A stretch of 64,000 nt of DNA from Mayamaea pseudoterrestris (GCA_027923505.1 BROI01000003.1:496001-560000), one strand, 5' to 3'. Positions 1-12,500 are shown, numbered from the stretch's first letter. A program made the numbers and translations. Notes: generated by a model from the letters alone, not told the origin.

Positions 1-2201
1 GTATGACAAGAGACATTCGCATCGGTCAAAGTCTGGTCGAAAAGGGATGCATTTCGTTTGCCACGCTTGGACGGGCGCGGCGTTGCAAATACCGATGATA
101 CCTTGCTCGAGTCACTCGAGTCATTCGAGTCGGTGCTTCCGTCACAAGTCAATTCAAAGAGCGAATGTGCAGTCGACGTTGTCACGCTGGTGACCAGCAT
201 TTGCGAATCCGCCACTCCTGCATCCGGCAAGATGTTTTCAATTCCTGACATTGCCTCGGTCGCAAGCTTTGGTTGATCCATTGGACCGTGTTCCTTGGTG
301 TATATGTCGTCTGGTGCACTCGTCGCTGTACAGATGGATTCCGGAGCAGTCAGCATGCTGCTGGAGGCATTTTTTAAATCCGTCGCGTTCACCGTCATCG
401 TCAATGATAGGCTTGAATGTTTCGCAGACGGCTGTTCTAATGCCGAACGTTGCTTCTTCTGTCCGACGGGCGATTCATCCTTGGCCTCGGACATGCTTTT
501 TGTAGAAGCAGCCTTTCGATTCAGTTTGGACTTTGTCTTCTGCTTGATGGCATTGAACAAGGCACCAGCGAGACTGTTAGGTCTGTGTTTCGTCTGAACA
601 TCCGTAGGCTTGAGTGGAAGACTCTTTTTGCGGCTGCCGTAATACTCATCCATTTTGCGAGGCTTGATGAGCTCCTTGACGCGGGCTAATTGCATATCCA
701 AGTCAACAGAAGGATGAGCATTCTCGTCCGATGCGTCGACTGACTTAGTGACAAATGGCTTGCCCGCTTGGCTTTCGCTGGAGCCTACGATTTCCGTCAA
801 ATTCGCAGCCGTCTCCATGTTTGCCGTTTGCTCCAAAGTTGTCAATGCCGCCAATTGATCACCCGCATGACGTCGCATGAGAATCGACGTTCCGCGAGCA
901 TTCGCCTTGACTACATCCTCGTCATTGCCGCTATTTGCAGTAGTATCTTCAGCCGACTCGAATGACAAGGTGTGGAAATCAAGCGCGTTCTGCGTCAACG
1001 GCTGGGAAGATGCGGTGGAATCCAAACTTTCGCGACTAGGCTTGGCATCATGGACGATCCCAAAGACCAAATCCAGTCCAACCACAAGCTGCGACGTCGC
1101 TGCATTCATACCAGTCGATGCTGGTGTCGGACAAACCTGTCGCTGACGAGCAATCATGATGCGATAGTCGTACTCGTGCGTAGTTGCGGCAAGCATGCTG
1201 GCAAAGCCAAGAGGAGGTTGCTCGCATGCATCAACAACGGCTGCATCAGATTCTGGACTTGTATCGGCAGTTGAGTTTCGACTCTTGCAAGCAGAGTTGT
1301 TCTTGTCGTTCGCATCATCGTCATCAACAATTTTCGTCAAGGGAACTATGGCAGGAACGACATACTCATCGCTGGAAGCAGCGGCATGCGCCAGTTGATG
1401 CTGCTCGAGTGCGACAAACGACTGCAGCAAAACGTCGTGAGCACAAGGTGCTGCAAGCTCGTCGACAGCCACCAATGCCAATGATCCAACTAGAAACGAG
1501 AAATCATCATCGTCTTTGGCATGCTCGACTCCTTGGAGCTTTAAATCGAGCGCCCGGTGCCACCATGGCGCCAAGACGGAAATGTCAAGGTCCGTCGATG
1601 CATCATTTGTTTTGCCGCGCTCCAACATACCAAGCTTTTGATGGCTAACATGACGCAGCAAGAGTCGAACATTTCGCAAATCTTTGGAACTTTCGCGGAG
1701 CTGTTCGAATGAAGAAAGCGTCAATGGTTTCATGGTCGTTGCATTCGTCCGCTTGCTGGCATCACCAGCTCCTGGCTGCTCCTGCATGAATGATGCAATC
1801 CAAACGCCTTGCGTCATTTCAAAGGGAATCTCCAAGCAGCGTCCTCGACGCGGCAGTGCATCATAGCAATTGTTGTGAAAAACTTGGCGCGCGTAGTCGG
1901 ATAGAGCGGCTCCAGCACTGTTCTCATTGCCATTGACTTCCACCAAGCCTTCCACGATAGCCAAACAAGGTTTGTTGACAAGAAACTTTTGCTCCAGTCG
2001 ACTCGAGAAAAAATTATTGCGATTACTTCCAAAAGTCATGCGAGTACGCTTGCGCGGCCGAGGCGGAAGCATTGCTCGAGTATCTGCTGCATTTGGATTC
2101 GTGTCGGCTGGCGTGGACGAGGCGAACATGGATGAACGCTTGCGACTCGTATCGTCGGCGGCGCCTTCCTTGAAGGCACTCCAGGCGAGGCTATCGCTCA
2201 T
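1..2201 (-). CDS. Large hypothetical protein, open at left edge
   Basis: A single minus-strand frame opens with ATG at 2199-2201 and runs without a stop to the window edge, giving at least 733 codons. I do not recognise a family. The N terminus (MSDSLAWSAFKEG) is followed by a basic, nuclear-localisation-like patch PRPRKRTR at about residues 47-54. A more hydrophobic, possibly folded part spans about residues 66-290. After that come acidic, serine/threonine/asparagine-rich stretches (for example DDDDANDKNN) and a second basic patch (RPSKRGKR) close to the edge. The composition suggests a partly disordered, possibly nuclear protein; this is inference only. No intron is needed within the visible part, and the C terminus lies outside the window. 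A next minus-strand candidate starts about 570 bases upstream. The unbroken frame makes a real gene very likely, but its function is unknown. Confidence 0.8.
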   Translation of the reverse strand, partial: MSDSLAWSAFKEGAADDTSRKRSSMFASSTPADTNPNAADTRAMLPPRPRKRTRMTFGSNRNNFFSSRLEQKFLVNKPCLAIVEGLVEVNGNENSAGAALSDYARQVFHNNCYDALPRRGRCLEIPFEMTQGVWIASFMQEQPGAGDASKRTNATTMKPLTLSSFEQLRESSKDLRNVRLLLRHVSHQKLGMLERGKTNDASTDLDISVLAPWWHRALDLKLQGVEHAKDDDDFSFLVGSLALVAVDELAAPCAHDVLLQSFVALEQHQLAHAAASSDEYVVPAIVPLTKIVDDDDANDKNNSACKSRNSTADTSPESDAAVVDACEQPPLGFASMLAATTHEYDYRIMIARQRQVCPTPASTGMNAATSQLVVGLDLVFGIVHDAKPSRESLDSTASSQPLTQNALDFHTLSFESAEDTTANSGNDEDVVKANARGTSILMRRHAGDQLAALTTLEQTANMETAANLTEIVGSSESQAGKPFVTKSVDASDENAHPSVDLDMQLARVKELIKPRKMDEYYGSRKKSLPLKPTDVQTKHRPNSLAGALFNAIKQKTKSKLNRKAASTKSMSEAKDESPVGQKKQRSALEQPSAKHSSLSLTMTVNATDLKNASSSMLTAPESICTATSAPDDIYTKEHGPMDQPKLATEAMSGIENILPDAGVADSQMLVTSVTTSTAHSLFELTCDGSTDSNDSSDSSKVSSVFATPRPSKRGKRNASLFDQTLTDANVSCH

Positions 2202-2416
2202 TTCGTTGCTAGTATACTGAATAGTAATTCAGAGTATTGAGTGCTGTCAAGGATACAAGTAGAAGAGGCAGCGGCTGCAATCTCATTGTCATTTTTGTGC
2301 CGACGATGCAATGCGGCGCGGCGGCAAACATGAAGCTGCATGTCGCACCATAATTTGTAGTCGTAGCGCGTCCAGTTTGAATGTTCGATTTCTCCAGTCT
2401 TTCTTACCGCGATGCT

Positions 2417-2775
2417 CTACACTCTCCAAGCTGCTACCGGTGCAGCCATTTCTATCATAGTGCTGGTTGTTAGTATACATAAAGCTTTTATGCATGCATA
2501 GATGGCAGCGGCTGCAGCGGCATCGTCCATGCACAAGCTCCAGTGGCGTTTCTTCGCCATGTTGTAGTCACGTGAGGGCCTAAAAAAGAATTGTGACGCC
2601 AGGGCACCTGTAAACAACCATCAATAGATATGTCCAAATGACCTTTACTGACAATTGATACTATTCTCTTACCATTCTTTCGATAATTATACTTAATAGT
2701 GACGTTTTCGAACATCTTCAGTGTGCCTCTCAAAATGACTGTTGAAGCAGAGAAGTGACGCAAATCATCCGACAT
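2417..2775 (-). CDS. Candidate small spliced gene, unidentified
   Basis: An ATG at 2773-2775 opens a short frame. A plausible GT-AG intron lies at 2672-2608 (65 bases, GTAAGAG donor, TTTACAG acceptor), and removing it gives a 97-residue product ending at 2417. The product has an alanine run (AAAAAAIYA) and no family I recognise. A yeast-like branch site TACTAAC on the minus strand (2468-2474), followed by an AG, hints at a further intron. That would switch the 3' end into a frame reaching 2289, so the exon structure is uncertain. Without splicing, the frame continues to 2488. The gene would be divergent from the GPCR gene, with 148 bases between their start codons. No domain supports it, so it may be non-coding. 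Confidence 0.3.
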
Positions 2776-2923
2776 GCCTCCCTCCTCCCTCTGACCAACC
2801 GGAATTGTCTGGATCACACGGCAAGACCAACAAACGAGGCCTTAAGGAATTGAATGAATGGTTACTTGAATGTAATATAGTTCGAATAGAGTGCTTTGAA
2901 AACTCTATTGACTGTGAATCATC

Positions 2924-5900
2924 ATGCCGCTCGATCAAACTTTGAAATTACATTCCTTAGTGGCAGCGTCCGGACAAGGTGCACCTCCAGCCCCTTTTGC
3001 TTCTGCGAAGCGATGCAGAGGCAATAGAAAGAGACAAAGGGCAAGGACCACAAGCTCTTGGGTTTGGGGTGCAGCAATCTTGGCGTCTTTTGTGCAGGGA
3101 GTTGTTGCTGCGTCTTCTTCCTTGACTTGCAACAAGACTAGCGAATGTTTGAATCAAGATTTCACTTGCCAAGACTACATTTGCGTTAATCAAAGCAGCA
3201 GTAGCGACAGGAACACTTCTATCATTGAACCAAAGAATCCATTCGCCAAAGGCTGTTTACATTATCACAATGTTTCGGCGCAACAGATACGCGTCTGCAA
3301 CTCTGACGATGACATGGATCATGCAGTTAGCCAAGGAATCTGTCGACCATCTGCCTTTGACTACATGGAGATTCGCATGCTTTCAAACAATTGGGAGTCT
3401 GCCGTATTTGAGACGTGGATACTGCAAATCATTCTGAGTGAACTACTTGATGTACCGACTACAACGGAGACTGCAAAAGCCGACGCCAAGATTAACTTTT
3501 ACGACGCTGAAGCGCGCTTTGAGTTTGGTGCACCAACAGATTTGAATGCGACTAGAACGGCGAATGAAATTAAGGATTGCCGTTTGGCAAACAGGAATGC
3601 GGACCATTATGAACCATGTGCTCATGTCATTACGGAGTTATGGGAAGGTATGTAGAGTAAACTTGAACAGTAGCAAGGGAGCAGCAAGAATTGCATGCAG
3701 CAGAATACTTACTCTGTCCATTCTCGTTCATTGCTTAAAGCTCACGAAGCCTGGCAAATATCAAACGAAGGCTCTGCGGAGATACCGACCGGCCTCGGGG
3801 TACTGGGCGAGGAGGGTTGGTTCGTTCCAAAGTTTACTGGCGAAAAGGATCCCTCCTTGCTTTCCTACTTGGGCATTCAGGGACAAGACAATCGACGCAA
3901 GCTAGCGGAAACATTTAAAAGACCAACGTCATGGGCTGATTATTGTCGCATCGTGTCGAGTGACGGTTGCATGACTCCTAATAATGTCGCCAAGCGACCC
4001 CCTCGAATCGAGGAGCGCCAAATGTACCATTCTCCAGGCGTCTATACTGGTCACTTTCGAGCGACGGAAAAGAACGACTGTGACAAGTGGCCGCTTAATT
4101 GTACAGGGCACTTCGTAGAGTAAGTATATTGCATTGTTGACATGCGAGAGTTAATTTGCAGTCGTCGCTGCAGGCATCGTATCGCTCACATATTCATCTC
4201 AATCTCCTCATCTCTTCCAGCTACCCGTGCGGTTGGTCCAGTTATTCGGAGCAAATTGCTTATCATTTGGACATTGCATTTGAGAGTAACGGTCGACAAC
4301 CTGGATCTGGCGGTTATACGTACGACCAAATGGTTCAAATCTGGCTCGCAGCAAATGAAACCAAGTCGCACGTGGCTATGATGTGGTGGTCACCAGGAAC
4401 GCTCTATCAAAGCTTTGTTCGAACTGACGCTGAATTTACGAGAATCAATTTGCCTCCACCAACACAAGCGTGTGAAAATGCTCGAGTAGAGACAGATGAT
4501 CGATGCTCCGCCAGTCAAGTCACTCGCGTCGGTAATGCGGCCGGAGCCTGCGACGAAACTGTCAAGCCGCTTTACAAGATAGTCACGCGTTCCTTGTTAG
4601 CATCAACCTACGACTCGGGCATTCCTGTGCCGCTAGAAAGCCCCGCGTACGAATCTATAAAGCTGTTTCAGATATCGGGAACGCAGCTCGGTGAAATCAT
4701 GACAATGGCGATCAACAGCGAAAGTCCACGAGAAGGGGTCTGCCGGTGGTTTGTGGAGAATATGGAGTACGCGGCTCACGCGATTCCAGCTACTTATCCA
4801 CGAGTATTGCAAATAGGTGAACAATCGGACGGTTTACGAAAAGCATCCTCCATCTTCTCCGCCACTGCCACAATCCTCTCCGTCTTCAGCCTTGTGACTG
4901 TCATATGCCAGCGGAAACGACGTGTTATGGTGTTTGCGCAAGTGGAGTTTTTGTATCTGATTTTGGCGGGCCTCCTGGCCGTTTCACTGGGCGCAGTTAT
5001 GAGTGCCATTCCCCCGTCGCAAGTAACATGCATCTTAATCATTTGGTTCGTTAATCTTGGCTATTCGCTTCAACTAGTGCCTCTGATTGCAAAAGTTGGA
5101 GCCATCAATCGACTTTTAAACGCAGTAACTTCAATGAAGCGAGTGGTGGTCCGGCGCAAATCACTCTACAGTGCCGTGACCTGCATCAGTTTGCTTGTTT
5201 GCGGATTTCTGCTGGCGTGGACATTAACGGATCCACCTGTCAAGCAAAATGATTATGAACCTACCAATACGACAGTCGGTGGCAAGACGTTGGTGATTGC
5301 CACATCTTATTGCACGTCGGATCGCTCTGCCTGGATGATTGCCTCGCTCGCCTGGATGGCCATACTTCTTGTGTGTGCGACTGTGTTGGCCTTTCAGAAT
5401 CGAAACTTGCGACAGGACTTTAACGAGTCGCAGACGCTAGGATTGATGATCTACTCTCAATTTGTCTTTGTGGTGTTGCGCATCATCATGTACTTTTACT
5501 TGCCAGGTGTTATCAACGAGTCAACTTTGCGTCTGTGGTTTAGCATGTTGTTTTCGACCGATACCATCGCCACCATCATGATCTACTTCGTTCCCAAGTT
5601 TGTAGCGGCTGACGAATCGGTTACGGCAACATCTGCTCCCACTCGGCAGGGTTCGACGCCGTCGGGGACTGGATGGTGGAGCTTTCTTAGTCGCTCACAG
5701 GTCGAACAGCAACAAGACTCAGTTCTCTACAACGACCGGCGAATGCGATCGGAGCTTCCCGAGAGTGAGTTTGTCAGGGACGACGGCTCAAGGGAGCTGG
5801 GTGACGTAATATCGAGTCATGCCAATGAAGATGATGAAGTTAGTGACGGAGATTGCGAGTCCATTTCTAGTGTTGAGAAACAGCTTTCGAACTCGGGTCT

Positions 5901-5997
5901 GCGACAACGCAGAACCTGTGTCCATTGCGGGGAAGATTGCGGGGAAGACCCAGATACTGTCGATAACAGCGAAGATTCGTTCTCACCGCCGTCTTAG
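2924..5997 (+). CDS. Class C (metabotropic glutamate/GABA-B type) GPCR
   Basis: Three exons fit: 2924-3647, 3741-4119 and 4221-5997. The introns of 93 and 101 bases have GTATGT and GTAAGT donors and keep frame (phases 1 and 2), giving 959 residues. A basic stretch precedes a hydrophobic signal/anchor segment at about residues 46-63. The large extracellular half carries N-glycosylation sites (NKTS, NVSA, NATR) and stretches such as GEEGWFVPKF and HVAMMWWSPG. These resemble the betaine-type ABC substrate-binding domain found on many diatom GPCRs. Seven hydrophobic helices follow at about residues 575-830. The last ends in FVPKF, matching the F-x-PK signature of class C receptors. The C tail (about 130 residues) is acidic and serine-rich with a late cysteine cluster. 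The expected role is plasma-membrane ligand sensing coupled to a G protein. The ligand is unknown. The family call is firm; the N-terminal domain call rests on remembered resemblance. Confidence 0.88.
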
Positions 5998-6086
5998 GTA
6001 ACGGCGATCGCATTGTAGAATGATAAACGACGAACGTCTTCGCGCGGACAACCTAATGTATACATACAACTTTTACATGTCATCAC

Positions 6087-6446
6087 CTATTCGATTATAT
6101 CGTCCTCTTCGCTAAATTCTTCATGTTGGAAGTTAGCGTAAGCTCGTTGTTCCACTTCCCGAAACCCTGCATCAACCACTTTCCCATATGCATCAACCGA
6201 ATATACATTTACTCCACCAATATCATTCTCTGGCTCCCACTTTTGCTCCTTGTATTGTCGCGCCCATCGAAGGAGAGTCGGACCGATATGATCGTCAGTT
6301 TCTTGTCCATACAAGTCCATGGCTTCTCGGATAAACATGAGAATACCTAACAGAGACTCCTTATTCAAAGAGTGTCCATCCCTCATGCTGCTTGAGATCC
6401 AAGATGAAGGTCCGTACGGAAGTAGGGAGAAAAGACGGTTTAAACG
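6087..6446 (-). CDS. 3' terminal exon of an unidentified gene
   Basis: A minus-strand exon appears to start at 6446, just after a TTTTAG acceptor (AG at 6448-6447), with a perfect TACTAAC branch site 30 bases upstream (6477-6483). In that frame 119 residues run to a stop at 6087. The sequence includes SLLPYGPSSWISSS, then MRDGHSLNKESLLGILMF and an acidic tail FSEEDDIIE. I do not recognise the family. An internal ATG at 6386 could start a 99-residue product instead. The upstream exon or exons are not visible: 58 bases past the branch site lies the end of the Copia pol frame (6541). The element therefore sits in, or has cut off, the upstream intron. The gene converges on the GPCR gene with 89 bases between stops. 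Confidence 0.5.
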   Translation of the reverse strand, partial: RLNRLFSLLPYGPSSWISSSMRDGHSLNKESLLGILMFIREAMDLYGQETDDHIGPTLLRWARQYKEQKWEPENDIGGVNVYSVDAYGKVVDAGFREVEQRAYANFQHEEFSEEDDIIE

Positions 6447-6540
6447 CTAAAAGACTGGGGAAACTTTGAATCTATTGTTAGTAGATCCTCTAGAATGAGA
6501 CGAAAGTGAAGCGGTCGATTTCGCATCCAAGAGTGGCTTC

Positions 6541-9500
6541 TCATTCATACGTATGTGTATTGTCTACCGGTCGTGTCATTTTGTACTGGCCATCCCGTAG
6601 GCGGGATGGCTCTCGTCTGTCTACAGAATTGGCAGTATAGTCTTCACTGCTGGTAGTGTTTGCACGGCTTCGCTCTGTAGAGGCCCAACATTCGCTGTGT
6701 ACGCCGGTTCCGGTATTCGATGTACCTGTGGTAGTCTTTCTACGGTTGTCAGTCGTGAATTCTTCGGGTACGGTGAAGTGTGTAGGGTTTGGGCCAGTGG
6801 CTGACTTTCTACTCTCGCCGTCGTAGGAGTGTGGTCGTGAACGGGATGTTCCGTGTCTTGGTGCCGCTGAGACCGTGTCGATGTCCTTTTCAATGTTGCT
6901 TTGTTCGTCGGCCAAAACGGGGATCCCAGCACCCTTCCCTTGGAGAGCGATGGCTTCAGGCATTGAATCCATCTTGTAGTACTCATCCTCTCCAACTAGG
7001 ATCCGTGCATGGCGATTGAAGGTAGAAAGGTCCAAGTTCTTGGTGAAGATGTCGGCAGTGTTCTTCTTGGTTTCAATGTACTTGACAAGGAGGATGCCGT
7101 GTTCTTTGAGCTCTCGAGCGAAGTTGTGGCGTACGTCAACATGGCGTGTGCGCCCTCCTGTCTTCCAGCTGTTGATGATGTCGATTGCGCCGCTGTTGTC
7201 CATTTCCAAGACCATTGGCAGTTGGACTTTGAGGCCTATTGACTGAAGAATGGCATGTGTGTGTAGCATGTCTTGTATGACGTCGGTACCTGCGGACATT
7301 TCGGACTCAGTTACTGAAAGGGAGACGTGTTTCTGTAGGCGGCAAACTTCGGCGACGGGAACGCCTTCAAGGAAGGTGATGCCACCGGAATGACTCTTGT
7401 GCTTGTCGGGATCCTTGGCGTAATCTGAATCGCTTCTGGCGCTGATGATAAAGACGTGGTTTGGGCCGGTATACTCGCGGTTTGGGAGGAAAAGTCTGCC
7501 TCTCTTTGGTGTTGCACACATGTAGCGGATGGCTCGGTACATGGCTTTCTCGTGGGCTTCTTCTCCCGTCTTCATGGCTCGGCATAAGTCATTTATGGCG
7601 TAGAGTGTCTCTGGTCGAGACCATCGGGCGAGGTAAAGTAGTTTGCCTAGGCCTTGTCGAAGGGTCGTCTGCTTGTTGTTGCTTAGGGCGGAAGGATCGC
7701 CTTCTTTGACGCATGGTAGCACAGTCCCGGGTTGAGCAGGAACGCATGCCTCTTGGCGTTTCGGCGGAGGGATTGTAAACTCGTCTTGTAAGCTTTGTAG
7801 GAGGACTGGTTGCGTCCATCGCATGTAGTTTTCGCCTCGTTCAATCTTGCAACCGATGTACTCGTCCATTGGTCCGCCGTCTTCGCCGTCAAAGTGCTGT
7901 AGAAGTTGTTTCTTAGTGTCTTCAATCATGTCCGGAGGGCCGCTTAACAGGAGATCGTCGATGTGTGAGACGATGTGCATGTGGCGGTCGCCATCTTGTT
8001 TGTAAAACAGGCAAGGGTCGGCAACGCTCCGTTCAAATCCTATTTGTCGAAGTGCTTTGACCAGTTGGTCCCAGAACGCTCGCGCAGCTTGTTTAGTTCC
8101 GTATAGCGTGCGCTTGAGTAGCCAAACGTGATTGGGTGGATAGTCGTCTTGGAAACCTTCAGGTATGTGCATGTAACACTCGTGGCCTTCGTCAAACGTG
8201 CCGTAGAGGAATGCTCCGCTTATATCGAAGATGTGTGGCTCGTATCCCATCATGATGGCAAGAGTTGTGACAATCTTGATGGACGTTGGCGATGCTACTG
8301 GAGATGAGATCTTGTTGCTGTCGTAATGGATTCCGTCTTCTTGTTCGTAGCCTCTTGCTGTGATCCGTGCTTTGTATGTGCCGTTTGACTTCTTCTTGAG
8401 CACCCACTTGCTTGTCATGCACTTTGTTCGAGGTGGTATCATGCTGCGTGAAACGACTTGGAATGTGCCGTGCTTGATGAGGTTGTCCTTCTCCTTGTGA
8501 ATTGCCTTGATCCATTCGGGACGCTCTGGACTGCCCATGGCTTGCTTGAACTTGATCGTATGCAACTCTTCTGTGTTGATGAATCCGCCTCCAATGCCTG
8601 CTCCAACGCACGCAAACTCTCCGAGTGTGGGAATGGGAGACGCGTCGTAAAAGATGCTTGCACTAGACGGCACGCTGGGCATGTCGCGGAAGAAGTATTC
8701 AAAGGTGGAATTCGTGGGCTCGTTCGGTGGTTCGCTTGTCTCGTCGAGGTTTAAATGGATTTCTGCAGGGATCAAGTCGGCGCTATGGAAGCTTTGTTGA
8801 TCTTCATGGTCGTTTTCTTGTTGGTATGGCGAATCATGGACGGATGTATGTGTGTCGTCGAGAATCGTTGAAGAGGGAACGTGTAGGAGGTCGGCCATGA
8901 TGGCAAGTTGTTCTGGCGGTAGATCGATTTGCTGGTTTGTCGACTCGTCGCTTTCGTCTTGTGTCTCGGTGACTAGTATAGATGTTTTATCTTCATGGTC
9001 ATCTGGGTTGAAACCCTTCCCGAGTTGAAGAGTCGGGCTGCAAACGTTGGAGACTCGAGTCGTGATCACTGTTTCGATAGACGCTTGAGGTGCGGCTGGT
9101 TGAGGTGCAGGACGTCCATTTGCTCGGGTGAGCTCTTCTTCATATTCATCGTCGTCTGCATTAATGTCCCACAGCTCGATTGCTTGACTGTCTCCTGCAC
9201 TGCTATGGTCGTCGGCTCTTGGGACTAAGTCGGGTATGGAATCATTTAATGATACGGAGTCGTCGTCGCGCTCGTGTGATGGCTCGTAGGCAGCTTCGTA
9301 ACGTTGATCTTGTGTAGGCAAACAGAAACTGTCTTCGTTGCCCCATAGTTCAGGAGCTTCGCTGTCACCTGCGCTGCTGTAGTCGTCATTTCGAGGTACC
9401 AGAGGAGGTATGGACCCGTTCGATGAGACTGATTCTTCGTCTTGCTGGTCGTCATATGGTCGGCGGTGGAATTCTTGCTCGTCAGACTCGCAGTACTTGT

Positions 9501-12500
9501 CATATTCTGATTCAGCTGATCGGTCACTGTCATAGCCGTTGTCGCATGCGTTGTATAGTGTTGTGCGATTGCCGAATCGTTCGTCGAGTGCGGCCAGTAT
9601 GGCGGCGAATGTTGCAGGGTTGGTCGGATCGAATCGAGTTGGTGTTCTTGTTTCTCGTGTAGTGCGACGCAGGCCACCAGGATTTGATCGTGTGGAGCGT
9701 GTAGATGATCTTGAGCTTTGCGATCCTCGTGAGTGATTTGATGAGAATCGAGCGATGTGTCTTTGAATTGCGTTTGCTTGGCGATCGGCGATTGTAGTAT
9801 GCGCTCTTGGAGATTGAGGCGTATTGAGAATGTCTGTTCCTTCTTCTTGCGCGCTTGTTGGTGCATTCGCATTTGGGTGGTATATTGTAAGTGCAGTTGG
9901 ATTGAAGGTGTCGGGCGCTGATTGGATTGAGTTTGTTGGTGAGGCTTCCGATGCTTCTGGAGTGTCATGGTCAGTCAGATCAATCAGCGAGGTAGATCGT
10001 GTCAAGATGCGCTTTGTATGGAACGTTGGTTTCTTCTTGTTCTTGTCGTCTGGAGATTTCGCGGGTGGCGGCGGCAAATTCCCATGGTGATGCGGTGAGA
10101 AAAGACTGCTGTAGTTGCTGCTGCAGGAAATGACGTCAATAAGTGGTGTAGTGACGATTTCGTGACGCGGGGGCTTAGGTTGAAAGTACGGTCGGTGAAG
10201 AAATGTGACGTCCTTGACGTCATGTACGCGATTGGTCTCGGGATTGAAGACGCGATAGCATCTGCTCGGGTGATTTTTGCTGTAGCCGACAAAGATGCCT
10301 TGGAATCCTTTTGGTGCTAGATGAGACTTTAATCCGGATATCACGACAGTGACTGCTTCGCCGTATGGATGTAGATTCTTGATGATGGGCGACTCGGTGC
10401 CGTAGAAGTGTTTGAATCGAGTTGCTAGAGTGCCCTTGTGCTCGACGATAGCAAGATTGTCCATGTCGGTTGAGTATTCGAAGGCAGACGGTGCCAAATG
10501 AAACCGAATTGAAGGTGGAATGTTTTGGGCTGTGAATATGGCGCGCGTGCGGTTGGTAAGCGTCGGGAATCCAATCTCGACAAGACTGTTCTGCTGCGGG
10601 GTGTCTCTTGCAGTCCATTCGATCTCGATTGGCAATTTCCAAGCGGAGCTCTTCATTGACTTGGCTAATGCTTGGTTCTCTCCGGCGTTGTCCATTCGAA
10701 GGTATTTGACTGTAATGCCGCGTTGGATGAGATAGTAGAGCATCTGGCATGTCGGCTCGACGATTTCCCCTTTGGTGCGGTACATGGCGCTATGCTTGTA
10801 ACCTGTCGCTTCGTCGACAATGAGTTGCCATTGTGGTTGAATGGAGGAGAATCCAAGTTCTGATTTGCTCTTCATGACTCTGAATGAAGAAAGGTCCATG
10901 TAGAGTCGCTCGCCTGGCTCTGTGGCTCGGATGCGCGGCGATATTTGAGGGACCGGTTGCTTCTTGGCTTTTCCTATTGCGCAGGCGACGCACTTGTTCT
11001 TGGACGATCCGTGAATTTCCCATCTGAAGTGCTTGGCAATTGCAAGTGTCATTTGAGGGCTCTGATGTCCGCATAGTTCGTGCATTTGTTTGTAGGAGAG
11101 ACGGCGTGTCGGAAGCAAGTTGGCTGCAATCATGGCGAACTCGTTACGAGGCGCTTGAACTAATGGCATTGGAATGACTCGTCTCAAGTACATGCAGTAA
11201 AGATGACCTCGCTTGGTAGGAATCAGCAAGTCGAAGACGATGGAGTGTTGGTTTTCTTTCTCTAGCCAAATCTTCTTGTTGCCGCTGCGGAGGTTCCATC
11301 CTGTCGCTAAACGTTGAGTGATGCTGAACAGATTGAAGGCGCAGTCGGGCGCGTAAGCAACGTTGTTGAGGACTCCTTGGTAGAGAGGATTGCCAAATCG
11401 ATCGCAGGCGTCGACTCGAAGCTTTGCCATGGTTTGAATGTCGGCGACTGTTTGATTTCCCATTGTAATGCCTTCATTTCGTATCTGTCGGGCATCGAAC
11501 AGGCCTTCTGGATGAGGTGTGCAGTCGACGGTTGCTGCAGTGTCGCCGATGAAGATTTCGGGATGCTTCAGTATATCCAAGTTGGTTGGACACGTAATGG
11601 ATTCGTGGATAGTTGCGAGGGCGAATTCGTTGTTGTTGTTGTTTCTTCGAACCGCGTAGGCATTGGCGCTTACGTTGTATCTCAATGCATTGAATGGATT
11701 TGGGCTTTCGTGTTGCAGTTGATTTGAATTGCGAGCTGGAGGCTGGTATCTGCGTGCGCGTTGCTCTGCTGCTTCGCGTGCGTCTCTTGCCTCGCGTTCT
11801 GCAAGGAGGTCTAGTAGTTCCTGTCGTTCTGCTTCTCTCTCGCTTTCTGGAAATTGATCGAGGTAGTTGAAAGTCGTTAAGTCTTTGCTGAATTCCAAGC
11901 CGACGTTGCGGAGGTCTTCTTCTAGGGTGCTGCGGGTTCGCAATGTTCCTTCGAGTGCTCGTCTTTTGACTTCCTTGGCAATTGCATGATCGATGACAAC
12001 TTTTAAACGTTCGTCAAACAGTGCTTCTTCGTCTTCTTCATTGATTTCTTCGAACCAGAAGATGAGATCCTTGAGGAAACGCCTTTGGCTGAAACGTTCT
12101 AGCATGCACAGTCGTGCGGCGCTTGCAGGGTTTGTTTCGATGTCTTGCTCATCCTTCTTTATTTGCTCAATGGTGGTTTCGTAGCGCGCTCGAGAAACGA
12201 CATGTTCAGGCGCTTGATTGCGGTGCTCCCATGCTTGAAGAAAAGCTTGATAGCCTTCGTATGTGAAGGAGTCTGATCCGTAACTTTGACTGCTTGGGTA
12301 TGCATCTGAATCGTAAGTTGCGTCGTCTGAATTGGTTTCTTCGTCGCCAGGATTGCTCATGATGATTTCGACTCGCTCTGTATCCCAGACTCGAAGACCA
12401 GTGTATTGGTAGTAGCGGTCTCGCGTTGAGTCAATTGCTTCTTGATGCGTAAAGGCGTGTGGCATGGCTATGTGCTCGAGAAAGAATTCTTGTAGATCTG

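Noticed and set aside
58-2220. Several plus-strand frames of 60-154 codons
   Set aside because: All lie opposite one uninterrupted minus-strand frame of at least 733 codons and look like shadows of it.
2488-2817. Unspliced 109-codon minus-strand frame as a gene
   Set aside because: A good donor and acceptor inside it favour a spliced model. The unspliced start also lies in low-information sequence. Listed only as a weak spliced candidate.
6591-6607. Inverted repeat CCATCCCG/CGGGATGG as a terminator
   Set aside because: It lies inside the Copia pol frame near its C terminus, and eukaryotic Pol II termination does not use such hairpins.
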